Shown here: positions 1 through 6,385 of the stretch, in pieces
How positions within the stretch are numbered: the first letter of the stretch is position 1
Layout of the letters: each line of letters opens with the position of its first letter
From: Pseudoalteromonas piscicida
GTDB taxonomy: Bacteria; Pseudomonadota; Gammaproteobacteria; Enterobacterales; Alteromonadaceae
Reading direction: 5' to 3'
NCBI RefSeq assembly: GCF_002208135.1
Contig: NZ_CP021647.1
Location: 1,057,501-1,121,500, forward strand
Length of the DNA stretch: 64,000 bases
Program-made: the position numbers and the translations under genes
Notes under the pieces: model-generated
Told to the model about the DNA's origin: nothing
The model's database searches: none
The model's input: only the letters and a program-made list of their open reading frames with translations

Positions 1-663
1 CAATTGCTGCAATTCATGACTGCCAGAGAGTTCAACTGACTTATCAAAATTACCTTTACCTACCTCAGATACCGCAGATTCTACCTGATTAAGTTGCTGA
101 CAAATCCGGTTGATCAAAAAGATGCTGATCACGATAAGGGTGGGTAGCAAGATAACGAGACCAAACATAAACCATGTTTGCAGCTGCACGAAATGGGCTT
201 CTTGATCAGATAAGCGTTTATTAAGTGTTTGCTGAAAGCTTTCCTCGAATTGATTAAGCACCTTAACCAATTGTTGGAACTCTTCAGCTTTTGAAGTGGC
301 ATTGATCTCATCAGGAGCGAACTGTCGCCATTTAGCAACAAACAGCGAATCGGGTAGGTTTATTTTTAATAATTGAATGCGTTTTTTGGTGTTTTGCCAC
401 TTCTGCTCGATGCTTTCTTGCAGTGTTTCACTTTGCAGCAGCTGATTATTTTGCAGTGCTTTTTCAAGCGCACTGATATCTGCTTTCACAAAATTGTATT
501 CAAGAATAAGTTTTTGATTTTTATTATAAATATCCTGTGTTTTTTGTTGGTTTTTGGACAGTGCCTGGGCGTACCACAAAGTCAATGTGAGTATTGGAAG
601 CACACCAATAAACATGGCAATAAGTGCCTGTTTTTGTAATGACTGAGAAAAAATTTTTTTCAC
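1..663 (-). CDS. glrK: GlrK/QseE-like sensor histidine kinase, N-terminal part
   Basis: The gene runs off the left edge; 221 N-terminal residues are visible. I chose the GTG at 661-663 because an AAGGA ribosome site lies about 9 bases upstream. The protein starts with a short basic stretch and a membrane helix (about residues 12-30), then a helical periplasmic region of about 125 residues, a second helix (about 160-182), and a HAMP-like segment ending VELSGSHELQQL. The first helix (LPILTLTLW) and the post-HAMP SGxxEL segment resemble E. coli GlrK/QseE, the kinase that acts on the sigma-54 activator GlrR. The kinase core lies outside the window. The GlrK call rests on remembered similarity plus the GlrR-like sites in the adjacent intergenic region. 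Another HAMP kinase is the alternative. Confidence 0.7.
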   Translation of the reverse strand, partial: MKKIFSQSLQKQALIAMFIGVLPILTLTLWYAQALSKNQQKTQDIYNKNQKLILEYNFVKADISALEKALQNNQLLQSETLQESIEQKWQNTKKRIQLLKINLPDSLFVAKWRQFAPDEINATSKAEEFQQLVKVLNQFEESFQQTLNKRLSDQEAHFVQLQTWFMFGLVILLPTLIVISIFLINRICQQLNQVESAVSEVGKGNFDKSVELSGSHELQQL

Positions 664-707
664 GATGCTAAATCCTTAAAAAGGGTGCACAAGTTTCAAT
701 CAAATGG

Positions 708-832
708 TGTTGCGAGATTTGCAAAATTTTCTACCCAAAAATTTACCTGTTGCAAAGCTGCGACAATCTAACTTTAAGAAAAATAAAGACTTTTTATTTT
801 TCGCTTTTTTAACTGTTGCCATTTAGCAACAG
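708..832. promoter_or_regulatory. Three GlrR-like activator sites (TGTT-N10-AACA type)
   Basis: Two 18-base dyads are visible: 748-765 (TGTT-N10-GACA) and 814-831 (TGTT-N10-AACA, part of a perfect 7-6-7 inverted repeat at 813-832). A weaker copy at 708-725 keeps the left half. The known GlrR site in enterobacteria is TGTC-N10-GACA, so spacing and ends agree. The sites lie about 80-200 bases upstream of a candidate sigma-54 promoter, as expected for an enhancer-binding activator. The partner kinase gene is adjacent. Binding is inferred. Confidence 0.5.
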
Positions 833-904
833 CCAGCCTTAATCCAACCTTAATCTTTTTAAGTGATTTAACTTAACTCATTGATAAACGGTATTTTTTC
901 AATG

Positions 905-921
905 TTGGCATCAAAGTTGGA
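905..921 (+). promoter_or_regulatory. Candidate sigma-54 promoter for the EF-hand array
   Basis: TTGGCATCAAAGTTGGA has GG at 907-908 and a second GG 10 bases later at 919-920. The sigma-54 consensus is TGGCAC-N5-TTGC with GG-N10-GC, so the -24 element is good and the -12 element has one mismatch (GG for GC). It would give a leader of about 105 bases before the first EF-hand gene. The three GlrR-like sites upstream make this more believable than the match alone would. Confidence 0.4.
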
Positions 922-1036
922 ATAGTTATCTCGAAAGCGAAAAACGAAACGCAAAAACAAATGCAAAATCAGTTTTAGCTTTAACAGCAAAATGTTTAAC
1001 ACAGAATTTAGTTTTTAATCTTACGAGGAAAGCACG

Positions 1037-1258
1037 ATGAAAAATTTAGCAATCGCAGTATCAGCAGCAGTAATGACTTTGGCATCAGTAGGTGCACACG
1101 CAAACACGGATTTCGACAAATTAGACATGAATGGTGACGGTTACATCTCTATTGAAGAAGCAAAAGCAGATGAAGGCCTTCTTGCTCAATTCAACGAGCT
1201 AGACGCTGACCAAGACGGTCAACTAAGCCAAGCAGAATTTGATAACTACGAAGGTTAA
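1037..1258 (+). CDS. Secreted EF-hand protein 1
   Basis: This 73-residue protein has a Sec signal peptide (about residues 1-22, ending AHA) and two EF-hand-like calcium loops: DMNGDGYISIEE and DADQDGQLSQAE. Both loops have Asp or Asn at the usual coordinating positions and Glu at position 12. It is the first and most divergent of five tandem paralogues. GAGGAAAG before the ATG is a good ribosome site. Likely role: small periplasmic or exported calcium-binding protein; no partner is known. The candidate sigma-54 promoter and GlrR-like sites lie upstream. Confidence 0.9.
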   Translation: MKNLAIAVSAAVMTLASVGAHANTDFDKLDMNGDGYISIEEAKADEGLLAQFNELDADQDGQLSQAEFDNYEG

Positions 1259-1301
1259 TTCGCCCAGTTATCACATCACTTTAATCGTTTAGGAGAAGAT
1301 C

Positions 1302-1523
1302 ATGAAAAATTTACTAGCAGCACTTTCAATTACAGGTATGACATTAGTTTCAGCATCGGCAATGGCGATGGATGACTTCGAAAAGTACGACACAGATGGC
1401 AGCGGCACGATCAGCATGAGTGAGGCGCAGGTTAACCCTAAGTTAGCTGAGCAATTCAAGACACTTGATGTTGACGGTAACGGCGAGCTAAGCGAGTCAG
1501 AGTACGAGCACTTTGAAGGCTAA
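1302..1523 (+). CDS. Secreted EF-hand protein 2
   Basis: This is a 73-residue paralogue with a signal peptide cut near AMAMDD and two EF-hand-like loops, DTDGSGTISMSE and DVDGNGELSESE. AGGAGA precedes the ATG. It lies 43 bases after EF-hand gene 1 on the same strand, so co-transcription is likely. A UUCG-capped stem-loop follows it before gene 3. The first loop is a canonical DxDxSGxIxxxE calcium loop. Function beyond calcium binding is unknown. Confidence 0.9.
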   Translation: MKNLLAALSITGMTLVSASAMAMDDFEKYDTDGSGTISMSEAQVNPKLAEQFKTLDVDGNGELSESEYEHFEG

Positions 1524-1540
1524 TTTGAAAGTTTGGTATC

Positions 1541-1560
1541 GGTGAGTCTTCGGACTCTCC
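1541..1560 (+). other. Intergenic UUCG-capped stem-loop
   Basis: GAGTC-TTCG-GACTC forms a perfect 5-bp stem with a cUUCGg tetraloop, extended by two more G-C pairs around a T-T mismatch. No U-run follows, so it is more likely an RNA-stability or processing element inside the EF-hand operon than a terminator. Confidence 0.5.
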
Positions 1561-1585
1561 GCCAAGACTAAATTTTAAGGAGAAT

Positions 1586-1810
1586 ATGATGAAAAATCTA
1601 TTAGTAGCAGTTTCCCTAGCGGGTCTATCAATGGCATCAGTTAATGCGATAGCTGGTGACGACTTCGCCAAATACGATGCCGATGGTAGTGGCACAATCA
1701 GCATGAGCGAAGCGAAAGTAAATCCCAATCTTGTTGAGCAATTTACTCAGCTAGACGGTAACGCTGACGGCGAGTTAAGTGAATCAGAATTCGCAAATTT
1801 TAAAGGCTGA
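1586..1810 (+). CDS. Secreted EF-hand protein 3
   Basis: A 74-residue paralogue with a signal peptide (to about AIAG) and two EF-hand-like loops, DADGSGTISMSE and DGNADGELSESE. Two ATGs are adjacent (1586 and 1589). The second is 6 bases after AAGGAG and matches the start of genes 1 and 2, so it is the likelier initiator. The gene lies exactly 279 bases before gene 4, which lies 279 bases before gene 5. Confidence 0.9.
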   Translation: MMKNLLVAVSLAGLSMASVNAIAGDDFAKYDADGSGTISMSEAKVNPNLVEQFTQLDGNADGELSESEFANFKG

Positions 1811-1864
1811 GTAACAGCCCTCCAATTTCGTGAAACGAACAGTATTTAAATTTTTGAGGAATAA

Positions 1865-2089
1865 ATGATGAAAAATGTACTAATTGCACTATCAATCTCA
1901 GGTTTATCTTTCGCGTCTGTTAATGCAATGGCGAGTGAAGACTTCGCAGCGCTAGATACAGATCAAAGCGGCACAATCAGCATGAGTGAAGCACAAGCGC
2001 ATACTGCACTTGCAGAGCAATTTAAAGAGCTAGACGCTGATGCAAACGGCGAGCTAAGCGAAACAGAATTCGCAAACTTTAAAGGCTAA
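1865..2089 (+). CDS. Secreted EF-hand protein 4
   Basis: A 74-residue paralogue, nearly identical to gene 5 in protein and in its upstream leader. It has a signal peptide (to about AMAS) and EF-hand-like loops DTDQSGTISMSE and DADANGELSETE. TTTTTGAGGAATAA precedes two in-frame ATGs (1865 and 1868). The near identity with gene 5, including non-coding DNA, points to a recent tandem duplication or gene conversion. Confidence 0.9.
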   Translation: MMKNVLIALSISGLSFASVNAMASEDFAALDTDQSGTISMSEAQAHTALAEQFKELDADANGELSETEFANFKG

Positions 2090-2143
2090 TCGATAGCCCT
2101 CCAATTTCACAAAACGAACAGTATTTAAATTTTTGAGGAATAA

Positions 2144-2368
2144 ATGATGAAAAACGTACTAATTGCACTATCAATCACAGGTTTATCTTTTGCTTCTGTT
2201 AATGCAATGGCAGGTGAAGACTTTGCTGCGCTAGATACAGATCAAAGCGGCACAATCAGCATGAGTGAAGCACAAGCACACACGGCACTGGCGGAGCAAT
2301 TTAAAGAGCTAGACATTGATGCAAACGGCGAGCTAAGCGAAACAGAATTCGCAAACTTTAAAGGCTAA
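2144..2368 (+). CDS. Secreted EF-hand protein 5
   Basis: The last member of the array, 74 residues. It differs from gene 4 at only a few positions (for example the second loop starts DIDANG instead of DADANG). It keeps the signal peptide and both EF-hand-like loops. No clear terminator directly follows; the next strong one is about 300 bases downstream at 2673. Confidence 0.9.
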   Translation: MMKNVLIALSITGLSFASVNAMAGEDFAALDTDQSGTISMSEAQAHTALAEQFKELDIDANGELSETEFANFKG

Positions 2369-2465
2369 TTAGAGCTCGAGAAGTAAATTTACCTGCGCAA
2401 GGGAGTGACAGAGGAAAAGGAACTGATGTCAGGGAGCAGGGAATAGAGTTCAAAGATTATGATTA

Positions 2466-2627
2466 TTGTTGAGTTACTTGGCAACATTACTGATTTGTTC
2501 AACTAAGCGCCTTCTTTCGGGCGAGTTTAAACAAACTGGTATAAAGGAATACTTACAGCGAGGCATCGCTATCAGAATCTTTGAGCTCCAAATTGAGAGT
2601 TTGGATGTCATTAGGGAAGTAAAGTGA
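2466..2627 (+). CDS. Possible small protein, unknown
   Basis: An open frame of 53 codons from a TTG, starting hydrophobic and becoming charged (LLSYLATLLICSTKRLLS near the start, ESLDVIREVK at the end). No convincing ribosome site is seen. A strong terminator 46 bases after its stop suggests some transcript ends here on the + strand. The rest of 2369-2987 shows no gene. Doubtful. Confidence 0.2.
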   Translation: MLSYLATLLICSTKRLLSGEFKQTGIKEYLQRGIAIRIFELQIESLDVIREVK

Positions 2628-2672
2628 AGGATCATAGTCGGTAAGAGTAAGGCGGTTATTCGCACCGCACCC

Positions 2673-2702
2673 AAAGCTTGGCTTGATAGCCAAGCTTTTT
2701 TT
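2673..2702 (+). terminator. Rho-independent terminator
   Basis: A perfect 10-bp stem, AAAGCTTGGC with GCCAAGCTTT, around a TTGATA loop, followed by TTTT and a second T-run. It reads on the + strand and could end the EF-hand operon or a short transcript at 2466-2627. Confidence 0.8.
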
Positions 2703-2987
2703 GTTTTTGGGCTTTCGTTATGTTTTATGCTGAGCGAGCCGCAAACGCCCTTAAGACGGTGAGTATTAATTTTTTGTCCCATATAGAGTGAAACTTGATT
2801 GAATAGATAAATATTAAGCCACGCTTAGATATTCTTTTTCCCCTTATCGAAAGTCTGATAATCCTGCTTTAGCCATGTAAAAGTTAGCTTCTAGCTTTAT
2901 TTAACATCACAGTCGAGCTTAACAACAACCCCAATTCAGTTGTGCTAGCATCATAAGCGTAACTTTATTACGCAAAGGAGAGTAACA

Positions 2988-3134
2988 TTGGCTAGACGAG
3001 GAAGCGGTTTAAGAACTGTAATAAAGGTTGTTAAAGCAATCGACAGAGCTAGTAAACAAGCTGCTCGTGAAGCTCAACGTAGAGAGAAAGCTAGGCAACA
3101 CTCCTCTTCCGGTTGCTGTCAGTATAAATGGTGA
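2988..3134 (+). CDS. Small basic protein, unknown
   Basis: A 48-residue frame starting at TTG, 6 bases after a strong AAAGGAG site. It is very basic (MARRGSGLRTVIK at the start), has a helical Lys/Arg/Ala middle and ends with a Cys-Cys pair (SGCCQYKW). The style recalls short conserved bacterial proteins starting MARRG, but I cannot name a function. Its stop overlaps the GTG of the next frame (TGGTGA), a sign of translational coupling. Confidence 0.5.
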   Translation: MARRGSGLRTVIKVVKAIDRASKQAAREAQRREKARQHSSSGCCQYKW

Positions 3135-3292
3135 TCTACATAAAAATCACAGCTCAATCTACCCAGCAAGTCGGTTTTACTTATCGCAACTCCATGCCAA
3201 TTAAAGTGCCACCTTTAAAAGTCCAACACTGCGAAGTAGGAGATGCTTTACGCAGCGATCTTTGTGTTTTTATGTTTGATGGTTATTCCTAA
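3131..3292 (+). CDS. Small protein coupled to the upstream ORF, unknown
   Basis: A 53-residue frame from a GTG that overlaps the previous stop. It starts VIYIKITAQST and ends VFMFDGYS. It has no transmembrane segment and no motif I recognise. Support: the 4-base stop/start overlap, an uninterrupted frame and codon use like its neighbours. It may be the remnant of a longer domain. Confidence 0.35.
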   Translation: MIYIKITAQSTQQVGFTYRNSMPIKVPPLKVQHCEVGDALRSDLCVFMFDGYS

Positions 3293-3375
3293 GTCGCCAA
3301 TCAGGTGGTATAGATATATACGCTGCTAACTCAAAACGTACTCAACGCTAAAAATGGGTAAACTAGCAACTCAAA

Positions 3376-3401
3376 GCAAAAAAGTCGCCCGAGGGCGACT
3401 T
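3376..3401 (-). terminator. Terminator of the hsp20 gene
   Basis: Read on the - strand, AAGTCGC and GCGACTT form a stem with a short GC-rich loop, followed by TTTTTTGCTTT. It lies about 45 bases after the hsp20 stop. Confidence 0.75.
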
Positions 3402-3447
3402 GGAAACGTGACATCATGTAAAAACAGGGGGAAGTGACCTCAATCGA

Positions 3448-3894
3448 TTATTTATTTTCGATGAGATTGCCTTTGCCAATTTCAATCTTTCTTGGCTTGA
3501 GTGCTTCTGGAATTTCGCGCTCAAGGTCAATGACTAACAGGCCATTTTCAAGTCCTGCACCAATCACCTTGACGTGATCGCCAAGTTGGAATTTACGCTC
3601 AAAGTTACGCTCTGCGATGCCTTGATGGATAAATTTGCGCTCAGCTTTGTCTTCTTTGTTTTGCTTTTCGCCTTTGACTGTCAGGGTATTGTTTTCTGAC
3701 TCAAGGCTAAGCTCTTGCTCGGTAAATCCGGCAACAGCCATGGTAATTTGGTATTTGTCTTCACCGGTGGCTTCAATGTTATATGGTGGAAAGCTTGGTT
3801 GCTTTTCGTTGCGTGATGCTGCATCCATTAACTGTGCTAAATGGTCAAAACCGATGAATGAACGATAAAGTGGAGATAGGTCTACTGTACGCAT
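3448..3894 (-). CDS. ibpA: Hsp20 / IbpA-type small heat-shock protein
   Basis: An ATP-independent holdase chaperone of the alpha-crystallin family, 148 residues. The start MRTVDLSPLYRS matches the IbpA N-terminus. The alpha-crystallin domain covers about residues 35-125 and has the conserved AERNFERKFQL and GAGLENGLLVIDL segments. An ATG 15 bases upstream is also open, but it overlaps the GAGGA ribosome site, so I use the inner ATG (3892-3894). Regulation is visible: a sigma-32-like promoter and a long structured leader of ROSE type. A terminator follows. It stands alone, not in an operon. Confidence 0.93.
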   Translation of the reverse strand: MRTVDLSPLYRSFIGFDHLAQLMDAASRNEKQPSFPPYNIEATGEDKYQITMAVAGFTEQELSLESENNTLTVKGEKQNKEDKAERKFIHQGIAERNFERKFQLGDHVKVIGAGLENGLLVIDLEREIPEALKPRKIEIGKGNLIENK

Positions 3895-4005
3895 AATTTG
3901 TATCCTCATAAAGCGATAATTAAGCTATTTATTGCTTCAATTAAAGCCAATAAATAGCATATAAAACATTTACTTAGTTTGGGTTGGGACCCTGTCGGCG
4001 TCCTC
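3895..4005 (-). promoter_or_regulatory. ROSE-type RNA thermometer in the hsp20 leader
   Basis: The leader contains a long hairpin with perfect 11-bp arms (3924-3934 with 3948-3958). Next to the start codon, UCGCU (3912-3916 on the opposite strand) can pair with AGGA of the ribosome site through an AUC-CUU / GAGGAU stem with a bulged G. The UYGCU-AGGA pairing with an unpaired G is the hallmark of ROSE elements, known upstream of small heat-shock genes. Masking at low temperature and melting at heat is inferred. Confidence 0.75.
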
Positions 4006-4012
4006 ACAATGC

Positions 4013-4043
4013 TATCTATGGACGAGACAAATACTTTTCAAGA
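4013..4043 (-). promoter_or_regulatory. Sigma-32-like heat-shock promoter
   Basis: Read on the - strand: CTTGAAA, 13 bases, then TCCATAGAT. This fits the sigma-32 pattern CTTGAAA-N(12-14)-CCCCATNT with a degenerate -10. It would start a leader of about 110 bases before hsp20. Confidence 0.6.
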
Positions 4044-4144
4044 AACTTTTTTAAAAAAGTTTTTATTTACCTGAATTTTATAGGATTCTTTTTCAAGAAA
4101 ATTCTCTTTGCAGGTGAAGAAGCACCATAAAAGGCTCCCTTAAA

Positions 4145-4381
4145 GTGAACAATGTCCTTTTTATGTTGCAGGCAATTAAAAGCCATTTGGGAATAGGGGT
4201 TTTACCTGAATTTGCCTGTAGAGAAGCACTTGAAAAGGGTGAGATAGTTAGTATTTTGCGGCATGCTGATAAACCTACTCTAGCCTTATATGCACTGTAT
4301 CCCGCACGCCAATTTGTGCCAGCCGTGGTACTTCAATGTATCGAGTTTTTACAGGCTTGGTTTAAGCGTGACGGGCACTGA
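4145..4381 (+). pseudogene. LysR-family regulator, C-terminal remnant
   Basis: A 78-residue frame matching only the end of a LysR effector-binding domain (segment AIKSHLGIGVLPEFACREAL and a terminal helix). A complete LysR protein is about 300 residues. No helix-turn-helix or first half is found upstream, where the hsp20 regulatory region begins. The apparent GTG start has no ribosome site. I read it as a deletion remnant. Confidence 0.6.
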
Positions 4382-4453
4382 TTGTTAAGTAAATAACCTG
4401 AGCTGCGGATAATTAATGCCTTTCTAGCAGCCAGTTTTAGCGCTAACTGCGTT

Positions 4454-4520
4454 GAATTCACTTCCAATAGCCAGCTATTGGTGCGTAAATTCGCCTTGCC
4501 TACAGGATGTAGGTACCTTA
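4454..4520. repeat. Possible dispersed palindromic repeat
   Basis: CCAATAG-CCAG-CTATTGG (4464-4481) forms a perfect 7-bp stem inside a longer imperfect GAATTC/AAATTC dyad. It is followed by CTACAGGATGTAG-type sequence. Such palindromes with ACAGGATGT blocks are frequent dispersed repeats in Alteromonadales as far as I recall. The rest of 4382-4705 shows no convincing gene; the 63-codon frame across it is probably repeat DNA. Confidence 0.35.
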
Positions 4521-4705
4521 GCGAGAGCAGGACGCGGAAGCGGTGTTTTCCCTAAAACTCTCTGGCTAGACAAGGAGAAAACTAAGTTGTGCTTTAGCAA
4601 CAATGAGTTGGAACATTCCTTATCCAAACCTCAGGTTAAATAGGTATTACTTTTTAAGGTGGTTTACATTTCTTCATTACTTTGCCACATTAACTACTGG
4701 TTTAG

Positions 4706-4879
4706 ATGATGGAACAATCAATGAAATGTGATAAACAAAATGCCAATCGAAAAATAGGTCTGGGGCTCGCTATCGGCGCAGGAATTGGCACAGCCGTGGG
4801 CGTTGCATCAGGGCAAATCATGTACACCTTGCCTATCGGTATTGCGATGGGAATATTGATTGGCCGTAAGTATTTTTAA
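4706..4879 (+). CDS. Small glycine-rich membrane protein, unknown
   Basis: A 57-residue frame with a short polar N-terminus holding one Cys, then two hydrophobic stretches rich in Gly and Ala (IGLGLAIGAGIGTAVGVA and LPIGIAMGILIG) typical of paired glycine-zipper membrane helices. It ends RKYF. Several in-frame ATGs (4706, 4709 and one 12 bases on) make the start uncertain; the third has the best ribosome-site spacing. Function unknown. It lies 60 bases before the TIGR03643-like gene on the same strand. Confidence 0.55.
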   Translation: MMEQSMKCDKQNANRKIGLGLAIGAGIGTAVGVASGQIMYTLPIGIAMGILIGRKYF

Positions 4880-4939
4880 TCTATTTTGGCACTCGGTGCG
4901 TATGTGTGATCTTGATTAGAACACAACAAGATTAAGCAA

Positions 4940-5191
4940 GTGCAATTTAGTGACTCAGAAATTTCCAGGATCATAGAAATGGCGTGGGAAGATAGAACGC
5001 CGTTTGAAGCTATCGAACGACAGTTTGAACTTAGTGAACCAGAAGTGATCAAGTTGATGCGTAGTAGCTTAAGGTCCAGTAGTTTTAAGCTTTGGCGACA
5101 ACGAGTAAATGGTCGTAATACCAAACATGTTAAACTTAGAAGCAAAGCGGTCAATCGCGGATATTGCAAAACGCAATACAAGCAAAGGTAA
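4940..5191 (+). CDS. TIGR03643-family small protein (function unknown)
   Basis: An 83-residue protein with the strongly conserved N-terminal block EISRIIEMAWEDRTPFEAIE followed by VIKLMRSSL, SSSFKLWRQRVNGRNTKH. This pattern matches the bacterial family TIGR03643, whose role is unknown; the helical start resembles a DNA-binding helix-turn-helix. It begins with GTG and a weak ribosome site. The C-terminal tail is basic. The next gene converges and shares a hairpin at 5202-5217. Confidence 0.75.
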   Translation: MQFSDSEISRIIEMAWEDRTPFEAIERQFELSEPEVIKLMRSSLRSSSFKLWRQRVNGRNTKHVKLRSKAVNRGYCKTQYKQR

Positions 5192-5201
5192 TGTAAAAGC
5201 A

Positions 5202-5217
5202 GAGGCCGTCAAGCCTC
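5202..5217 (-). terminator. Hairpin terminator between convergent genes
   Basis: GAGGC-N6-GCCTC stem. On the - strand it is followed by TGCTTTTA, so it best serves the ADC-like gene; it lies 19 bases after that gene's stop. Confidence 0.5.
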
Positions 5218-5235
5218 CGCCTATACTAATGAAGG

Positions 5236-6156
5236 TTATCTATCGTAAAGTGGTAGTGCAACGCCTTCAACGTTAGTGAATTCTAACACCGCGATAGGAG
5301 TAAACTGCGTTTTGCGTAAAAATCGCGTGGTGACACTTTTTGGTGAGTGAATCGTAAACTTACCAACGAAAGGCAAGATCCAGCCGCTAGCAGAGGCCAA
5401 TACGCCACTTAGTTGAGGGAGCTTAGACTCATCGGGAAGGTTAAAGCTGGGCACAACGTTGTCACCGACCGAGTACAGTGGCGTGTTTGTGCCAATTTTG
5501 CGCTGATATTCAGCACTGAGCAAAGGCTTACCATTTTTCTTGGCCAGCTCAAGACGATGTGTATGCTCACTTAGAGTGATGTCAACTTGAGCCAATTGTT
5601 TGGGGTAACCCCATATTTCACCGGCCTCAACCGCTTTTGCATTGTCCAGCATCAAATGAAAGTTGAATGAGGCGTAGTCGTGAGGGAGCCCCATCGACTG
5701 CTTTTCAGCATTAGCAGTAGTGATAGTTGTAAATGCAGCCATTGCATAGTTTACTTGTGCTTCAAGGGAGTTCAGGTCGCTTGGACAAGGTAAGTCGAGA
5801 TCTGGCGCATTTCTGCGTTGAATAAAAAACGTTGCGACCGTTTCGTTGTATGCTCCTGCTGGACTTTCTGTGATTTTTTGAGTGTAAAAAGCCGCAATAC
5901 CTTTTCCGGAGCTTTTGCCATCACATTTTGGCGTAACAACTTTCCAACCGTCATTCCATAAAAATCGTTTTGCTCGTTTTGCATTAATTAAACCGAGGAC
6001 TGCACTGGTTGCTTCTCCCTTGACATGAAAAGGGACAGAGATTTCAGTGCCGTCATCCAAGTATTTTATTTCAGTGGTTGGGTATGTACTTTCGAGGTCA
6101 AAGGCGAGAGTATGGGCGCTAAAGATGAGTCCTAGCACGACTGCATTTTTTATCAT
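5236..6156 (-). CDS. Secreted acetoacetate-decarboxylase-fold protein
   Basis: About 306 residues. I start at the ATG at 6154-6156 because AAGGA lies 9 bases upstream and a signal peptide (MIKNAVVLGLIFSAHTLAF) follows directly; an upstream ATG would put 10 extra residues in front of it. The middle carries EIWGYPKQLA, matching the conserved ExWGxPKxL segment of the acetoacetate decarboxylase superfamily, whose first Lys forms the Schiff base in the true enzyme. The second Lys of the classical PKK pair is Gln here. Export of an ADC-fold protein is unusual, and the substrate is unknown. It is monocistronic. Confidence 0.65.
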   Translation of the reverse strand: MIKNAVVLGLIFSAHTLAFDLESTYPTTEIKYLDDGTEISVPFHVKGEATSAVLGLINAKRAKRFLWNDGWKVVTPKCDGKSSGKGIAAFYTQKITESPAGAYNETVATFFIQRRNAPDLDLPCPSDLNSLEAQVNYAMAAFTTITTANAEKQSMGLPHDYASFNFHLMLDNAKAVEAGEIWGYPKQLAQVDITLSEHTHRLELAKKNGKPLLSAEYQRKIGTNTPLYSVGDNVVPSFNLPDESKLPQLSGVLASASGWILPFVGKFTIHSPKSVTTRFLRKTQFTPIAVLEFTNVEGVALPLYDR

Positions 6157-6385
6157 TTTGCTTTCCTTAAGTAGTGAGATCAACAAAGTAGATTGTCTAA
6201 TTCAAGACAAGTTGAGTAATTGTTTCCTTTTTTGGGATTTTATGTTAACAGCGGAATGTGAAAAATCAAAGTGCTTTAGTTGATAGAGTATATTGGTGGT
6301 TAGTTCTCAAAGCGACATTAAGTATGTCGCTGATTTAAAGTGATTAAGTAGCTAATTTAATTTAGGGAAAAGGCTATCACTTTGG

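Larger units (their letters stand above)
1586..2368 (+). repeat. 279-bp tandem gene repeat (three units)
   Basis: Units start at 1586, 1865 and 2144, an exact 279-base period that includes the coding sequence and a leader with conserved blocks (AGCCCTCCAATTTC; ACGAACAGTATTTAAATTTT). Units 2 and 3 are almost identical. Genes 1 and 2 upstream are older, more divergent copies with different spacing. Confidence 0.85.

Noticed and set aside
373..639. 88-codon + strand frame
   Set aside because: It lies antisense inside the histidine kinase gene, whose - strand protein has clear helices and a HAMP segment.
2474..2782. 102-codon - strand frame
   Set aside because: It reads through a strong + strand terminator hairpin (2673-2702) and has no family resemblance or ribosome site.
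4452..4643. 63-codon + strand frame
   Set aside because: It is made of palindromic, repeat-like DNA with no ribosome site; treated as a possible repeat.
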